A stretch of 64,000 nt of DNA from an uncultured Isoptericola sp. Its GTDB lineage: Bacteria > Actinomycetota > Actinomycetes > Actinomycetales > Cellulomonadaceae. Positions 1 through 7,979 of this stretch are shown in pieces. Below the pieces are notes generated by a model. That model had not been told where the DNA came from and made no database searches. It worked only from the letters and a program-made list of their open reading frames with translations. The first letter of the stretch is position 1; each line of letters starts with the position of its first letter. The stretch spans positions 1-64,000 of the forward strand of contig CANMFP010000007.1 of assembly GCA_947497265.1 (NCBI GenBank). Direction: 5' to 3'. A program made the position numbers and the translations under genes.

Positions 1-134
1 AGGGGTAGGTCTTTCTCGGCGAGGACGGTTGGTCGCACTTCCATCCTGCCGCCAGGGCCTACCCCTTCCTCACTCCCCGGCCCCGCGTCACCAACGTCAT
101 GACCCGCAACAGCTAGGTCCACGTCGATGATGTC
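1..134. other. unassigned left edge, no gene seen
   Basis: No convincing coding region is visible before the ATPase stop. The only structure is a 9-nt perfect inverted repeat, AGGGGTAGG at 1-9 and CCTACCCCT at 58-66, with a 48-nt loop. It could be part of a terminator or of an element cut by the window edge; the purpose is unknown. Confidence 0.4.
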
Positions 135-2090
135 TCAGGACGTCGGCACGGCCCGGTCCCACGAATCGTGGGTCCGGGCCTTTGTCGTGGGTGGGCGCTG
201 CCCGTCGCGGCGGACGGCCGACGTGACCTGACGGCGGCGCAGCAGGCGCATGGCGTTGACGATGACGACCAGGACCGAGATCTCGTGGACGAGCATCCCG
301 ACGGCCATGGTCACCCCGCCGGCGAAGACGCCGGCCAGCAGCAGCGCGACGGTGGCCAGAGCGATGGTGATGTTCTGGCGCATCGTGGTCACGGTGCGAC
401 GGGCCAGCGTGACGGCCTCGGGCAGCTTGAGCAGGTCGTCGCCCATGAGGGCGATGTCGGCGGTCTCCACCGCCACGGCCGAGCCGGCCGCACCCATCGC
501 CACCCCGATGTCCGCCACGGCGAGGGCCGGGGCGTCGTTGACGCCGTCGCCGACCATCGCCACCACGTGGCCACGGGCCTGCAGGTCGCGGACCGCGTCC
601 AGCTTGTCCTCGGGCAGCAGGCCGGCACGGACCTCGTCGACGCCGGTGGCCGCGCCGACGGCCTCGGCGACCGACGGTGCGTCACCGGTGAGCATGACGA
701 CGGACCGCACGCCGGCCTCGTGCAGGTGGCGGACCATCGACGCGGCGTCGGTCCGGACCTGGTCGGCCACGCCGATCACTCCGGCCACGGCGTCGTCCAC
801 CGCGACGATCATGGCCGTCGTTCCGGCGGCGGCCAGCTCGTCGGCGACCTGGGCGGCGCCGACGGTGTCGGCGACGCCGTGCTGCTCCAGCAGTGCGAGG
901 TTCCCGACGAGGACGCGGTGCCCGCCGGTCGTGGCCGCGATGCCCTTGCCGGGCACCGGCTCGGTGGACTCGGGCAGCCCGGGCGCTCTGACGCCCTCAG
1001 CAGCGGCAGCCTCCAGGACGGGTCGGGCGAGCGGGTGCTCGGAGCCGGCCTCGGCGGCAGCGGCCCACGCCAGCACCTGGCTGCGGTCCAGGGCCGGGTC
1101 CAGCACGACGACGTCGGTCAGCTGCGGGCGGCCCTCGGTCAGGGTGCCGGTCTTGTCCACCGCGACGGCCGTGATCCTGGCCGAGCTCTCCAGGTACTCC
1201 CCGCCCTTGATGAGGATGCCGTCCTTGGCCGCCCGGCCGATGCCGGCGACGACGGAGACGGGGATGGAGATGACCAGCGCGCCGGGGCAGCCGATGACCA
1301 GCAGCGTCAGCGCCAGGACGACGTCACCGGTGACGAGGCCGGCCAGCAGGGCCAGAGCCATGATGCCGGGGGTGTACCAGGTGGCGAAGCGGTCCGTGAG
1401 CTGTGCGGTCCGGGCCTTGGCGTCCTGAGCCTCCTCCACGCGGTGGACGATGCGGGCCAGCGTGGTGTCCGCGCCGATCCCGGTGGCGCGGACCTGGAGG
1501 AACCCGCCGCGCGAGACGGTGCCGGCGAAGACGCGGTCCCCGGCGGTCTTCTCCACGGGGATGGACTCGCCGGTGATGGAGGCCTCGTCGAGGGCGCCGG
1601 TCCCGTCGACGACCTCGCCGTCGACCGGGACCTTGGCGCCGTTCTTGACCAGGACCGTCTCACCGACGGCGACAGCACCGGCGGGCACCTCGACCTGGTG
1701 GCCGTCACGCAGGACGACGGCGACGTCGGGGGCGACGGCGACCAGCTCGGCCAGCGCCGAACGGGTCTTGTTCATCGTGCGTGCCTCGAGGGCGTGCCCG
1801 ACGGCGAAGAGGAAGGTGACCGCGGCGGCTTCCCAGTGCTCCCCGATGATGACCGCGCCGATCGCGGCCACGGAGACGAGCAGGTCGATGCTGATGCTTC
1901 GCACCATCAGCGCCCGCACGGCCTTGATGACGATGGGGGTGCCCGCGACGACGGCGGCGGCCACCATGAAGAGGTCGCCGACCGCGTCCGAGCCCAGTAC
2001 GCGGGCGACGAGGAACGACGCCAGGATCAGTACCCCGGAGACCGTGGGCACCGCCCACGGGCCGTGCCGCCACTGCTGCAGTCTGTTCAT
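135..2090 (-). CDS. heavy-metal translocating P1B-type ATPase with CPG motif
   Basis: Membrane ATPase predicted to export a transition metal ion. It is 651 aa, short for the family because it has no N-terminal HMA domain; that domain is encoded separately just upstream at 2160-2399. Visible motifs are the actuator loop TGES, the phosphorylation motif DKTGTLT (Asp312), SEHPLA in the nucleotide-binding domain and the GDGVND hinge. The ion-site motif in the transmembrane helix reads Cys268-Pro269-Gly270, where CPC, SPC or CPH is expected, so the metal cannot be assigned. The ATG start is supported by a GAAGGGAAG ribosome site 7 nt upstream. With the HMA gene it forms a two-gene unit (69-nt gap). 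Zn/Cd or Cu export are the usual roles; the choice is open. Confidence 0.9.
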   Translation of the reverse strand: MNRLQQWRHGPWAVPTVSGVLILASFLVARVLGSDAVGDLFMVAAAVVAGTPIVIKAVRALMVRSISIDLLVSVAAIGAVIIGEHWEAAAVTFLFAVGHALEARTMNKTRSALAELVAVAPDVAVVLRDGHQVEVPAGAVAVGETVLVKNGAKVPVDGEVVDGTGALDEASITGESIPVEKTAGDRVFAGTVSRGGFLQVRATGIGADTTLARIVHRVEEAQDAKARTAQLTDRFATWYTPGIMALALLAGLVTGDVVLALTLLVIGCPGALVISIPVSVVAGIGRAAKDGILIKGGEYLESSARITAVAVDKTGTLTEGRPQLTDVVVLDPALDRSQVLAWAAAAEAGSEHPLARPVLEAAAAEGVRAPGLPESTEPVPGKGIAATTGGHRVLVGNLALLEQHGVADTVGAAQVADELAAAGTTAMIVAVDDAVAGVIGVADQVRTDAASMVRHLHEAGVRSVVMLTGDAPSVAEAVGAATGVDEVRAGLLPEDKLDAVRDLQARGHVVAMVGDGVNDAPALAVADIGVAMGAAGSAVAVETADIALMGDDLLKLPEAVTLARRTVTTMRQNITIALATVALLLAGVFAGGVTMAVGMLVHEISVLVVIVNAMRLLRRRQVTSAVRRDGQRPPTTKARTHDSWDRAVPTS

Positions 2091-2159
2091 CGTGCACTTC
2101 CCTTCACCGCCGGCCCCGGTTCCCCGGGGCTCGGCGAGGTCTCTTGCGTACGGGGCGGG

Positions 2160-2399
2160 TCAGAAGGCTGCCGGGCGGGCGACGTACCCTGCCCTGGCGA
2201 CGGCGGCGACGAGGTCGTCCACGGACGCACTGACCGGGTCGTGGTCCACCTCGATGCGGGCCGAGGCGAACTGGACCCGGACCGAGCGGACGCCGTCCAG
2301 TCGGCCGACCTGCTTCTCGATCTTGCCCACGCAGGAGGGGCAGGAGAATCCCTCGGCGCGCAGGACGGTGCGGGTGGTGGCGGGAGCGGTGCTGCTCAT
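2160..2399 (-). CDS. HMA-domain metallochaperone (CopZ-like)
   Basis: A 79-aa single heavy-metal-associated domain with the metal-binding motif GFSCPSC (CxxC) followed by VGKIEKQV, typical of the beta-alpha-beta-beta-alpha-beta fold of CopZ/Atx1 proteins. It should bind a soft metal ion (Cu(I), or Zn/Cd) in the cytosol and hand it to the ATPase encoded 69 nt downstream, which lacks its own HMA domain. A GGAAGGAAC ribosome site lies 6 nt before the ATG. It is transcribed divergently from the P450 gene. The metal is not identified by sequence alone. Confidence 0.9.
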   Translation of the reverse strand: MSSTAPATTRTVLRAEGFSCPSCVGKIEKQVGRLDGVRSVRVQFASARIEVDHDPVSASVDDLVAAVARAGYVARPAAF

Positions 2400-2484
2400 C
2401 GTCGGTGTTCCTTCCGTGCGATGTGTCTTCCCCTTCTGCGAGGGGCTGTGACTGTGACGTTACGAGCGGCCGCCGCGGCGGACC

Positions 2485-3615
2485 ATGACGGGCATCAATC
2501 AACCGCACAATGGGTTCATGACTGAGCATCTGCCGGCCGCTGAGCCGACCTTCGCCGCGTCCGTCGACAGCGGCGCCTGCACGCTGTTCTCGCACGCCGA
2601 CGTCGTCGCGGCGGCACGCGACCACGAGACGTTCTCCAACGCGGTGTCCCGCCACCTGCAGGTGCCCAACGGGCTCGACGGCGCCACGCACTCGGCGTTC
2701 CGCGCCGTCGTCGACCGCTACTTCACCCCGGAGCGGATGGCGGAGCTGGAGCCCGTGGTGCACCAGGTGGCGGCAGACCTGACGGCCGAGCTCGAGGTTC
2801 CCGGTCCGATCGACGCCGTGGAGACGGGCGCCCGGTTCGCCGTGCGGGCACAGAGCGCCTGGCTGGGCTGGCCCGCGGACCTGGAGGAGGACCTCCTGCG
2901 GTGGATGGCGGACAACCGGGCCGCGACCCGTTCGCGGGACGCTTCGCGCACCGCGGAGGTGGCCGCGCGGTTCGACGCCATCATCCGGTCCCTGACCGAC
3001 ACCCGCCGGGAGGCCGGTGACCGTGCCCCCGACGACGTGACCACCGACCTGGTGCGGGACCGTGTCGACGGCCGAGAGCTCACCGATGACGAGATCGTCT
3101 CGATCCTGCGGAACTGGACGGGCGGCGACCTGGGATCCATGGCGTTGTGCGTGGGCGTGGTGCTCGCCTACCTCGCCGACCACCCCGACGTGCAGGACCG
3201 GGTGCGCTCGGGCGTCTCCGACCGAGAGCTCGACGCGATCCTCGACGAGATCCTGCGGATCGACGACCCGTTCGTCGCGAACCGTCGCATCACCACGGAG
3301 CCGGTCACGGTGGCGGGACGGGTGCTCGCCGCGGGCGAACGTGTCGTGCTGCACTGGACCTCCGCGAACCGCGACCCGCAGGTGTTCGGCGACCCGGACG
3401 CGTTCGACCCGGAGGGCAACGCGCCGGACAACGTCGTCTGGGGCGTCGGGAAGCACGTGTGCCCAGGACGCCCGCTCGCGACCCTCGAGCTGCGGATCCT
3501 GACCCGCGCGGTGCTGCACGCGACCACGGCGGTCGAGCCCGACCCGGACCGGGCCCGGGAACGCTCGCTGCCACCCCTGGGCGGGTTCGCCGCCGTCCCG
3601 TTGCGCCTGCGGTGA
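2485..3615 (+). CDS. short cytochrome P450
   Basis: P450 haem-thiolate monooxygenase fold. The haem-binding loop GVGKHVCPG holds the axial Cys near the C terminus, and EILR matches the ExxR motif of helix K. The I-helix region reads TGGDLGS instead of the usual AGxDT, so proton delivery may differ from standard P450s. The protein has 376 aa from the ATG at 2485 or 365 aa from the ATG at 2518; both starts lack a clear ribosome site. It is short compared with typical bacterial P450s (about 400 aa). No ferredoxin or reductase partner is adjacent, and the substrate is unknown. Its position between metal ATPase units and a Crp/Fnr regulator suggests a stress or redox role, which is inference. Confidence 0.85.
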   Translation: MTGINQPHNGFMTEHLPAAEPTFAASVDSGACTLFSHADVVAAARDHETFSNAVSRHLQVPNGLDGATHSAFRAVVDRYFTPERMAELEPVVHQVAADLTAELEVPGPIDAVETGARFAVRAQSAWLGWPADLEEDLLRWMADNRAATRSRDASRTAEVAARFDAIIRSLTDTRREAGDRAPDDVTTDLVRDRVDGRELTDDEIVSILRNWTGGDLGSMALCVGVVLAYLADHPDVQDRVRSGVSDRELDAILDEILRIDDPFVANRRITTEPVTVAGRVLAAGERVVLHWTSANRDPQVFGDPDAFDPEGNAPDNVVWGVGKHVCPGRPLATLELRILTRAVLHATTAVEPDPDRARERSLPPLGGFAAVPLRLR

Positions 3616-3620
3616 GCGAC

Positions 3621-3642
3621 GCCCGTGGGCGCCGTCACGGGC
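3621..3642. terminator. possible bidirectional terminator between convergent genes
   Basis: GCCCGTG at 3621-3627 and CACGGGC at 3636-3642 form a 7-bp stem with an 8-nt loop in the 37-nt gap between the convergent P450 and crp-like genes. There is no T-tract, as is common in high-GC actinobacteria. Confidence 0.4.
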
Positions 3643-3652
3643 CTGCGTCGGG

Positions 3653-4426
3653 TCAGTCGCTCAGGGCGGCGAGGCGGTCCGGGTCCAGGACGGCGGTCCA
3701 GCGGCGCCCGGAGTCGATGACGCCGTCCTTGCGCAGCCGGCTCATCACGCGCGAGACGGACTCGGGGGTGGAGCCGGTCATCCCGGCCAGGTCGGCGCGG
3801 GAGAGCGGCAGCTGGATGAGCGTGCCGCCCCCGGCGCGGCCCTGACCGAACTTCTCGGCCAGCCGCAGCAGGGTGGCGGCCACCCGCTGGGTGACGGTGG
3901 CGGTGGACTGCGCGGTGACGTCGGAGCGGGCCCGGGACAGCAGCGCGGCCGTGTCGTCCAGGACGCGCAGGGCCACCCGGGGATGCTCGGTCAGGACGCG
4001 GCGGAACGCGTCGGTGCCGATGCGCAGTGCGCAGGTGGTCTCCATCGCCCGGACGGTCTCGCTGTGGGTGGGCTGGCCCAGGGTGTGCAGGGCGCCGAAG
4101 AGGTCCCCGGGGCCGAGGATGTCGACGACGACGTCCTGACCGGTCGATGCCGTGCGCACGGCCTTGGCGCGTCCGGTGGCCATGACGTAGAGATGCTCGG
4201 CGGGCTCCCCCGCGGTGTAGAGCGGGTCGTCCTCGGCCCAGGCCAGGGACACCATGTGCCTGTCGATCCCGAGGAGCTCGTCGGGCGAGAGACCCTCGAA
4301 GAGCGGGACCTGGCCGAGGACCTTCCGGCGCACGGACGCAGAGCAGTGGTGGGGCTGGGCACAGGTGGTCCGCAGCGGCACCCGGCGCCGCGTCGTCGAG
4401 CGGTCGGGCGTCGGGCTTCCGGTCAC
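3653..4426 (-). CDS. Crp/Fnr family transcription regulator with N-terminal cysteines
   Basis: A 257-aa regulator with an N-terminal cyclic-nucleotide-binding-like beta-roll (about residues 38-150) and a C-terminal winged helix with the recognition segment LAGMTGSTPESVSRVMSRL. Cys22 and Cys28 (CAQPHHC) precede the sensor domain, and Cys132 (METTCAL) aligns with the position of E. coli FNR Cys122. This could allow metal or Fe-S sensing, though only three cysteines are seen where FNR uses four. Its GTG start overlaps the stop of the CopB-like ATPase (GTGA, 4426-4423), with a GGGGAGGTGA ribosome site just upstream, so the two are coupled. It probably controls the metal/redox genes around it (inference). 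Confidence 0.9.
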   Translation of the reverse strand: MTGSPTPDRSTTRRRVPLRTTCAQPHHCSASVRRKVLGQVPLFEGLSPDELLGIDRHMVSLAWAEDDPLYTAGEPAEHLYVMATGRAKAVRTASTGQDVVVDILGPGDLFGALHTLGQPTHSETVRAMETTCALRIGTDAFRRVLTEHPRVALRVLDDTAALLSRARSDVTAQSTATVTQRVAATLLRLAEKFGQGRAGGGTLIQLPLSRADLAGMTGSTPESVSRVMSRLRKDGVIDSGRRWTAVLDPDRLAALSD

Positions 4427-6495
4427 GACGTCACCTCCCCGGGGCGCAGATCGAGCCGGCGCAGCAGCTGGGCGTTGAGGGCGACCACGACCGTCGAGAG
4501 CGACATGAGGGCCGCCCCGACGGACATCGGCAGCACGAACCCGATCGGAGCGAGCACGCCGGCGGCCAACGGTACGGAGACGAGGTTGTACCCGGCAGCC
4601 CACCACAGGTTCTGCTTCATCTTGCGATAGCTCGCACGGGACAGCTCGATCACCGAGAGCACCGACCTGGGGTCGTCGCTGGCCAGGACGACCCCGGCGG
4701 ACGCGATCGCGACGTCGGTCCCCGCGCCGATCGCGATCCCGACGTCGGCCTGCGCGAGCGCCGGGGCGTCGTTGACCCCGTCACCGACCATCGCGACCCT
4801 GCGTCCCTCCTCCTGCAGCCGGCGCACCTTCGCGGACTTGTCCTCCGGCCGGACACCGGCGAAGTACCGGTCGATGCCGAGCTCGTCCGCGACCGTCGCG
4901 GCCACGGCCTCGGCGTCGCCGGTGATCATGACGACCTGCACGCCCTGGGCGTGCAGCGCGTCGACGGCCTGGCGGGACTCGGGACGGACCTCGTCGGCGA
5001 GCGCGAGGGCACCGGCCACGCGGCCGTCCACCAGCACGTGGAGGATGGTCGCGCCGTCCGCGCGCCACCGGTCGGCGGCTGCCAGCTCGCTCGCGTCGTG
5101 CTGCACGAGCAGGTGGGGGCCACCCACCGCGACCGTCCGCCCCTGGACGGTGGCGCTGACGCCCACGGCCGGGGAGGACGTGAAGTCGGCGGCGCCGGAG
5201 ACCTGCAGACCGCGGGCCCGTGCCGCCTGCACGATCGCGCGCGCCAGCGGGTGCTCGGAGTCGGACTCGGCAGCGGCCGCCAGCGCCAGGAGGGTGTCGC
5301 CGTCGTCGGCGGGGTGGACCTTGGTGACGGTCGGCTGCCCCTTGGTGAGCGTGCCGGTCTTGTCGAACAGCACGGAGGTGACGGTGCGCATGCTCTCCAG
5401 GGCGAGCCGGTCCTTGACCAGCACGCCACCCCGCGCCGCACGCTCGGTCGCGATGGAGACCACCAGCGGGATGGCGAGGCCGAGCGCGTGGGGGCAGGCG
5501 ATGACGAGCACCGTGATCGCGCGGACGACGGCGGCGTCCGGCATCCCGGCGATCGACCAGACCGTCGCGGTGATCACGGCGGCGCCCAGCGCGAACCAGA
5601 ACAGCCACCCGGCGGCCCGGTCCGCCAGTCGCTGCGCCCGGGAGCTGGAGCTCTGCGCGTCGCTGACCAGGCGCTGGATGCCGGCCAGGGCGGTGTCCTG
5701 GCCCACGGCGGTGACCTGGACGCGTACCCCGGAGTCGGTCGCGACGGTGCCGGCGACCACCGGGTCCCCGTCACCGCGACGCACCGGGCGGGACTCCCCG
5801 GTGATCATGGACTCGTCCATGCTGGCCGAGCCCTGCACGACGTGGCCGTCAGCAGGGACCCGACCGCCCGGCCGTACGACCACGACGTCGCCGACGCGCA
5901 GGTCGGACGGCGGCACGGTGACCACGTCCTCGCCCTCGACACGCTCTGCCTCGTCGGGCAGCAGCGCAGCCAGCGAGTCCAGTGCCGACGTCGTCTGGGC
6001 GAGGGACCGCATCTCGATCCAGTGGCCGAGCAGCATGACCACGATCAGCAGCGCCAGCTCCCACCAGAAGTCGAGCCGATGGTCCAGCAGCCCCAGGCTC
6101 GCGCCCCAGGACGCGAGGAACGCGACGGTGATCGCCAGCCCGATGAGCAGCATCATCCCGGGCTTGCGGGCCCGGAGCTCCGAAACCGCGCCGGTCAGGA
6201 AGGGTCGCCCGCCCCACGCGTACATCACCGTGCCGAGCACCGGGGACACCCAGGCCGTTCCCGGGCCGTCCGGCAGCGTGTAGCCGAGGATCGTCGCGAA
6301 CATCCCGGAGAGCCCGACCACCGGCACCGCCAGCACGAGCATGATCCAGAGCAGACGTCGGTACTGGCCGACGTGGTCGCCGTGGCCTCCGTGGCCTCCG
6401 TGGCCTCCGTGGTCGCCGTGCGCAGTGTGGCCGTCGGCGTGCATGGTGTGCTCGTCCGACCCGCCGTGCCGGTCGTGCTGATGGTCGTGGCTCAT
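4423..6495 (-). CDS. copB: CopB-type copper/silver P1B ATPase (CPH motif, His-rich N terminus)
   Basis: A 690-aa membrane ATPase for copper or silver export. The N terminus (about residues 1-45) is rich in His with Gly-Gly-His repeats, typical of CopB (P1B-3) pumps. The ion site in the transmembrane helix is Cys334-Pro335-His336 (CPH), the class signature. DKTGTLT is present with Asp378 as the phosphorylated residue, together with TGES, SEHPLA and GDGVND. The ATG at 6495 is preferred over one at 6531 because AAAGGTGG lies 6 nt before it. The gene overlaps the following crp/fnr gene by 4 nt (GTGA). Cu(I), Cu(II) or Ag(I) specificity cannot be decided from sequence. Confidence 0.92.
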   Translation of the reverse strand: MSHDHQHDRHGGSDEHTMHADGHTAHGDHGGHGGHGGHGDHVGQYRRLLWIMLVLAVPVVGLSGMFATILGYTLPDGPGTAWVSPVLGTVMYAWGGRPFLTGAVSELRARKPGMMLLIGLAITVAFLASWGASLGLLDHRLDFWWELALLIVVMLLGHWIEMRSLAQTTSALDSLAALLPDEAERVEGEDVVTVPPSDLRVGDVVVVRPGGRVPADGHVVQGSASMDESMITGESRPVRRGDGDPVVAGTVATDSGVRVQVTAVGQDTALAGIQRLVSDAQSSSSRAQRLADRAAGWLFWFALGAAVITATVWSIAGMPDAAVVRAITVLVIACPHALGLAIPLVVSIATERAARGGVLVKDRLALESMRTVTSVLFDKTGTLTKGQPTVTKVHPADDGDTLLALAAAAESDSEHPLARAIVQAARARGLQVSGAADFTSSPAVGVSATVQGRTVAVGGPHLLVQHDASELAAADRWRADGATILHVLVDGRVAGALALADEVRPESRQAVDALHAQGVQVVMITGDAEAVAATVADELGIDRYFAGVRPEDKSAKVRRLQEEGRRVAMVGDGVNDAPALAQADVGIAIGAGTDVAIASAGVVLASDDPRSVLSVIELSRASYRKMKQNLWWAAGYNLVSVPLAAGVLAPIGFVLPMSVGAALMSLSTVVVALNAQLLRRLDLRPGEVTS

Positions 6496-6593
6496 GGTGG
6501 CCACCTTTCGCCCGGTGAGGCGGGCGAGCAAGTGGGGCGGCTCGGTGCGGTGCGCCGGTGCGCCGCGTCGACGACGGCCGCCGACGACAAGGA

Positions 6594-6633
6594 CGCCCCG
6601 CCGGACCGCATGGGGGGCAGATCCGGCGGGGCG
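6594..6633. repeat. REP-like GC palindrome 1
   Basis: CGCCCCGCCGGA (6594-6605) and TCCGGCGGGGCG (6622-6633) are perfect 12-nt inverted repeats with a 16-nt loop. It lies in the 455-nt gap (6496-6950) between the divergent copB and CBS-GGDEF genes, so it is unlikely to be a terminator of either. It shares its CCCCGCCGG core with the second palindrome at 6723-6760. Apart from these two hairpins I see nothing assignable in the gap. Confidence 0.7.
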
Positions 6634-6722
6634 CCTCGTCGCAACGTATCGGGGCCGGCTCAGGTGTCCCGCGGGGCAACCTCAGGAATTCGTCAAGGTC
6701 GCCGGCGGGCAGATGTTCGACA

Positions 6723-6760
6723 CCCCGCCGGGTGGAGACGGGGGATATCACCCGGCGGGG
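6723..6760. repeat. REP-like GC palindrome 2
   Basis: CCCCGCCGGGTG (6723-6734) and CACCCGGCGGGG (6749-6760) are perfect 12-nt inverted repeats with a 14-nt loop. It has the same core as the element at 6594-6633, about 90 nt away. GGGCAGAT occurs next to both elements, hinting at a duplicated unit. Confidence 0.7.
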
Positions 6761-6950
6761 CGTCTGCTGCCAAGTTATCCACGGAGTCTCAGCGTCACCT
6801 CGAGGGTGCCTCAGGGAGTGCTCAAGATCTGGGGCAGGAACGGTGGGTGCGGTGATCCGGCGGGTGAACGCCGTGAACGCCGGCTGAACAGCGTCGGTCG
6901 ATATCGCTGCGGTGCCGCACGGCGGGCGGCGGGTGCGCCATGGTGGCCCC

Positions 6951-7922
6951 GTGCATGACGAGATCACCGAGGTGGCCCGGCACCGGCAGGTGCGGGGCGG
7001 CACCCGACTCGCAGGAGTGGCGTCCGACCTGGCCCGCCCCGTGGACGTGGTCAGCTCCACCATGCCCGTGGGCCAGCTGGAGGTGATGTTCCGCAACCCT
7101 GACGTGAGCTCCGTCGTCGTCACTGACGACGCCGCGGGTCGAGCCGGGATCATCATGCGGGCCGGTCTCACGGCCGCGCTGACGGGGCGGCTCGGCTACG
7201 GGCGCGCCGTGCTCGAGCGCAAACCGACGTCCGCCGTCACCGACTGGTCGCCCATGGTGGTGCACCCGCAGGACCCGGTGTCCTCCGTGGCCACCCGGGC
7301 GATGGAGCGGACGGACGCGCACCGCTACGACGACGTGCTGGTGGCCTCCGACCGGTGGCTCAGCGCCGGGACGGCCGACCTGATGCGCGCTCTCGTCGCG
7401 GCGCTGGCCGAGCGGTCGACGCACGACCCGCAGACCCGGCTGCCCACCCGGGCAGCCACCTGGCACTCCTTGGCGCGCCGGTGCGAGCTGGTGCACGGCA
7501 CCGGGACCCGGGTGGTGCTGGTGCTGCTGGACGTCCACGGCATGACGCGCCTGAACGCCCGGCACGGCTACACGACGGGCGACACGGTGCTCGTCGAGCT
7601 CGCCGACCGGCTCGTCGGCGGCCTGCCGCGCGGCTGCGAGGCCGGTCGGGTGGACGGCGACCGCTTCGCCGTCCTCGCGACGCTGCCACCGATGGACGAC
7701 ATCCAGGCCGCCGCCTCGGCGGACCACCTGCGCCGCCACGTGCTGGCCAACCTGACCGAGCCGTCCGGCGCCGTCGACGTCCTGGTGTGGCCGGAGCTGC
7801 GTTCGTCCGTCGTCTGGTCGGTGGCCGGTGCCGCGGTCGCGGACGAGCTCGTCCGCGAGGCGGAGGCGCGGCTCAGCCGGGCCTCAGGGCAGGCGGCGCC
7901 GCCGCTGCGACAGGCCGTCTGA
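6951..7922 (+). CDS. CBS-domain protein with degenerate GGDEF domain
   Basis: A 323-aa cytosolic protein. The N-terminal half (about residues 5-135) looks like a CBS-type tandem sensor (LARPVDVVSSTMPV, then SAVTDWSPMVVHPQDPVSSVA). The C-terminal part follows the GGDEF layout: HDPQTRLPTR, VVLVLLDVHGMTRLNARHGYTTGD, then the active-site position reading D235-G-D-R-F239 instead of GG(D/E)EF. It is therefore probably not an active diguanylate cyclase and may act as a c-di-GMP or nucleotide effector. The GTG start at 6951 is chosen because the similarity begins there; an upstream GTG at 6912 is possible. No linked partner gene is evident. Confidence 0.75.
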   Translation: MHDEITEVARHRQVRGGTRLAGVASDLARPVDVVSSTMPVGQLEVMFRNPDVSSVVVTDDAAGRAGIIMRAGLTAALTGRLGYGRAVLERKPTSAVTDWSPMVVHPQDPVSSVATRAMERTDAHRYDDVLVASDRWLSAGTADLMRALVAALAERSTHDPQTRLPTRAATWHSLARRCELVHGTGTRVVLVLLDVHGMTRLNARHGYTTGDTVLVELADRLVGGLPRGCEAGRVDGDRFAVLATLPPMDDIQAAASADHLRRHVLANLTEPSGAVDVLVWPELRSSVVWSVAGAAVADELVREAEARLSRASGQAAPPLRQAV

Positions 7923-7979
7923 CCGAACCGGCTGGTCCGGGGCATCGACCTCACGTCCGGAATGCGCGAGGATAGGCCC

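Noticed and set aside
168-2525. 785-codon open frame on the plus strand
   Set aside because: It is the complement of the P-type ATPase and HMA genes; it has no recognisable domain and the composition of a GC-rich shadow frame.
6376-6420. short tandem repeats as a possible CRISPR or satellite
   Set aside because: They encode the Gly-Gly-His repeats of the CopB N terminus.
4951-6855. 634-codon plus-strand frame opposite copB
   Set aside because: Antisense shadow of a well-supported ATPase gene; no domain, no ribosome site.
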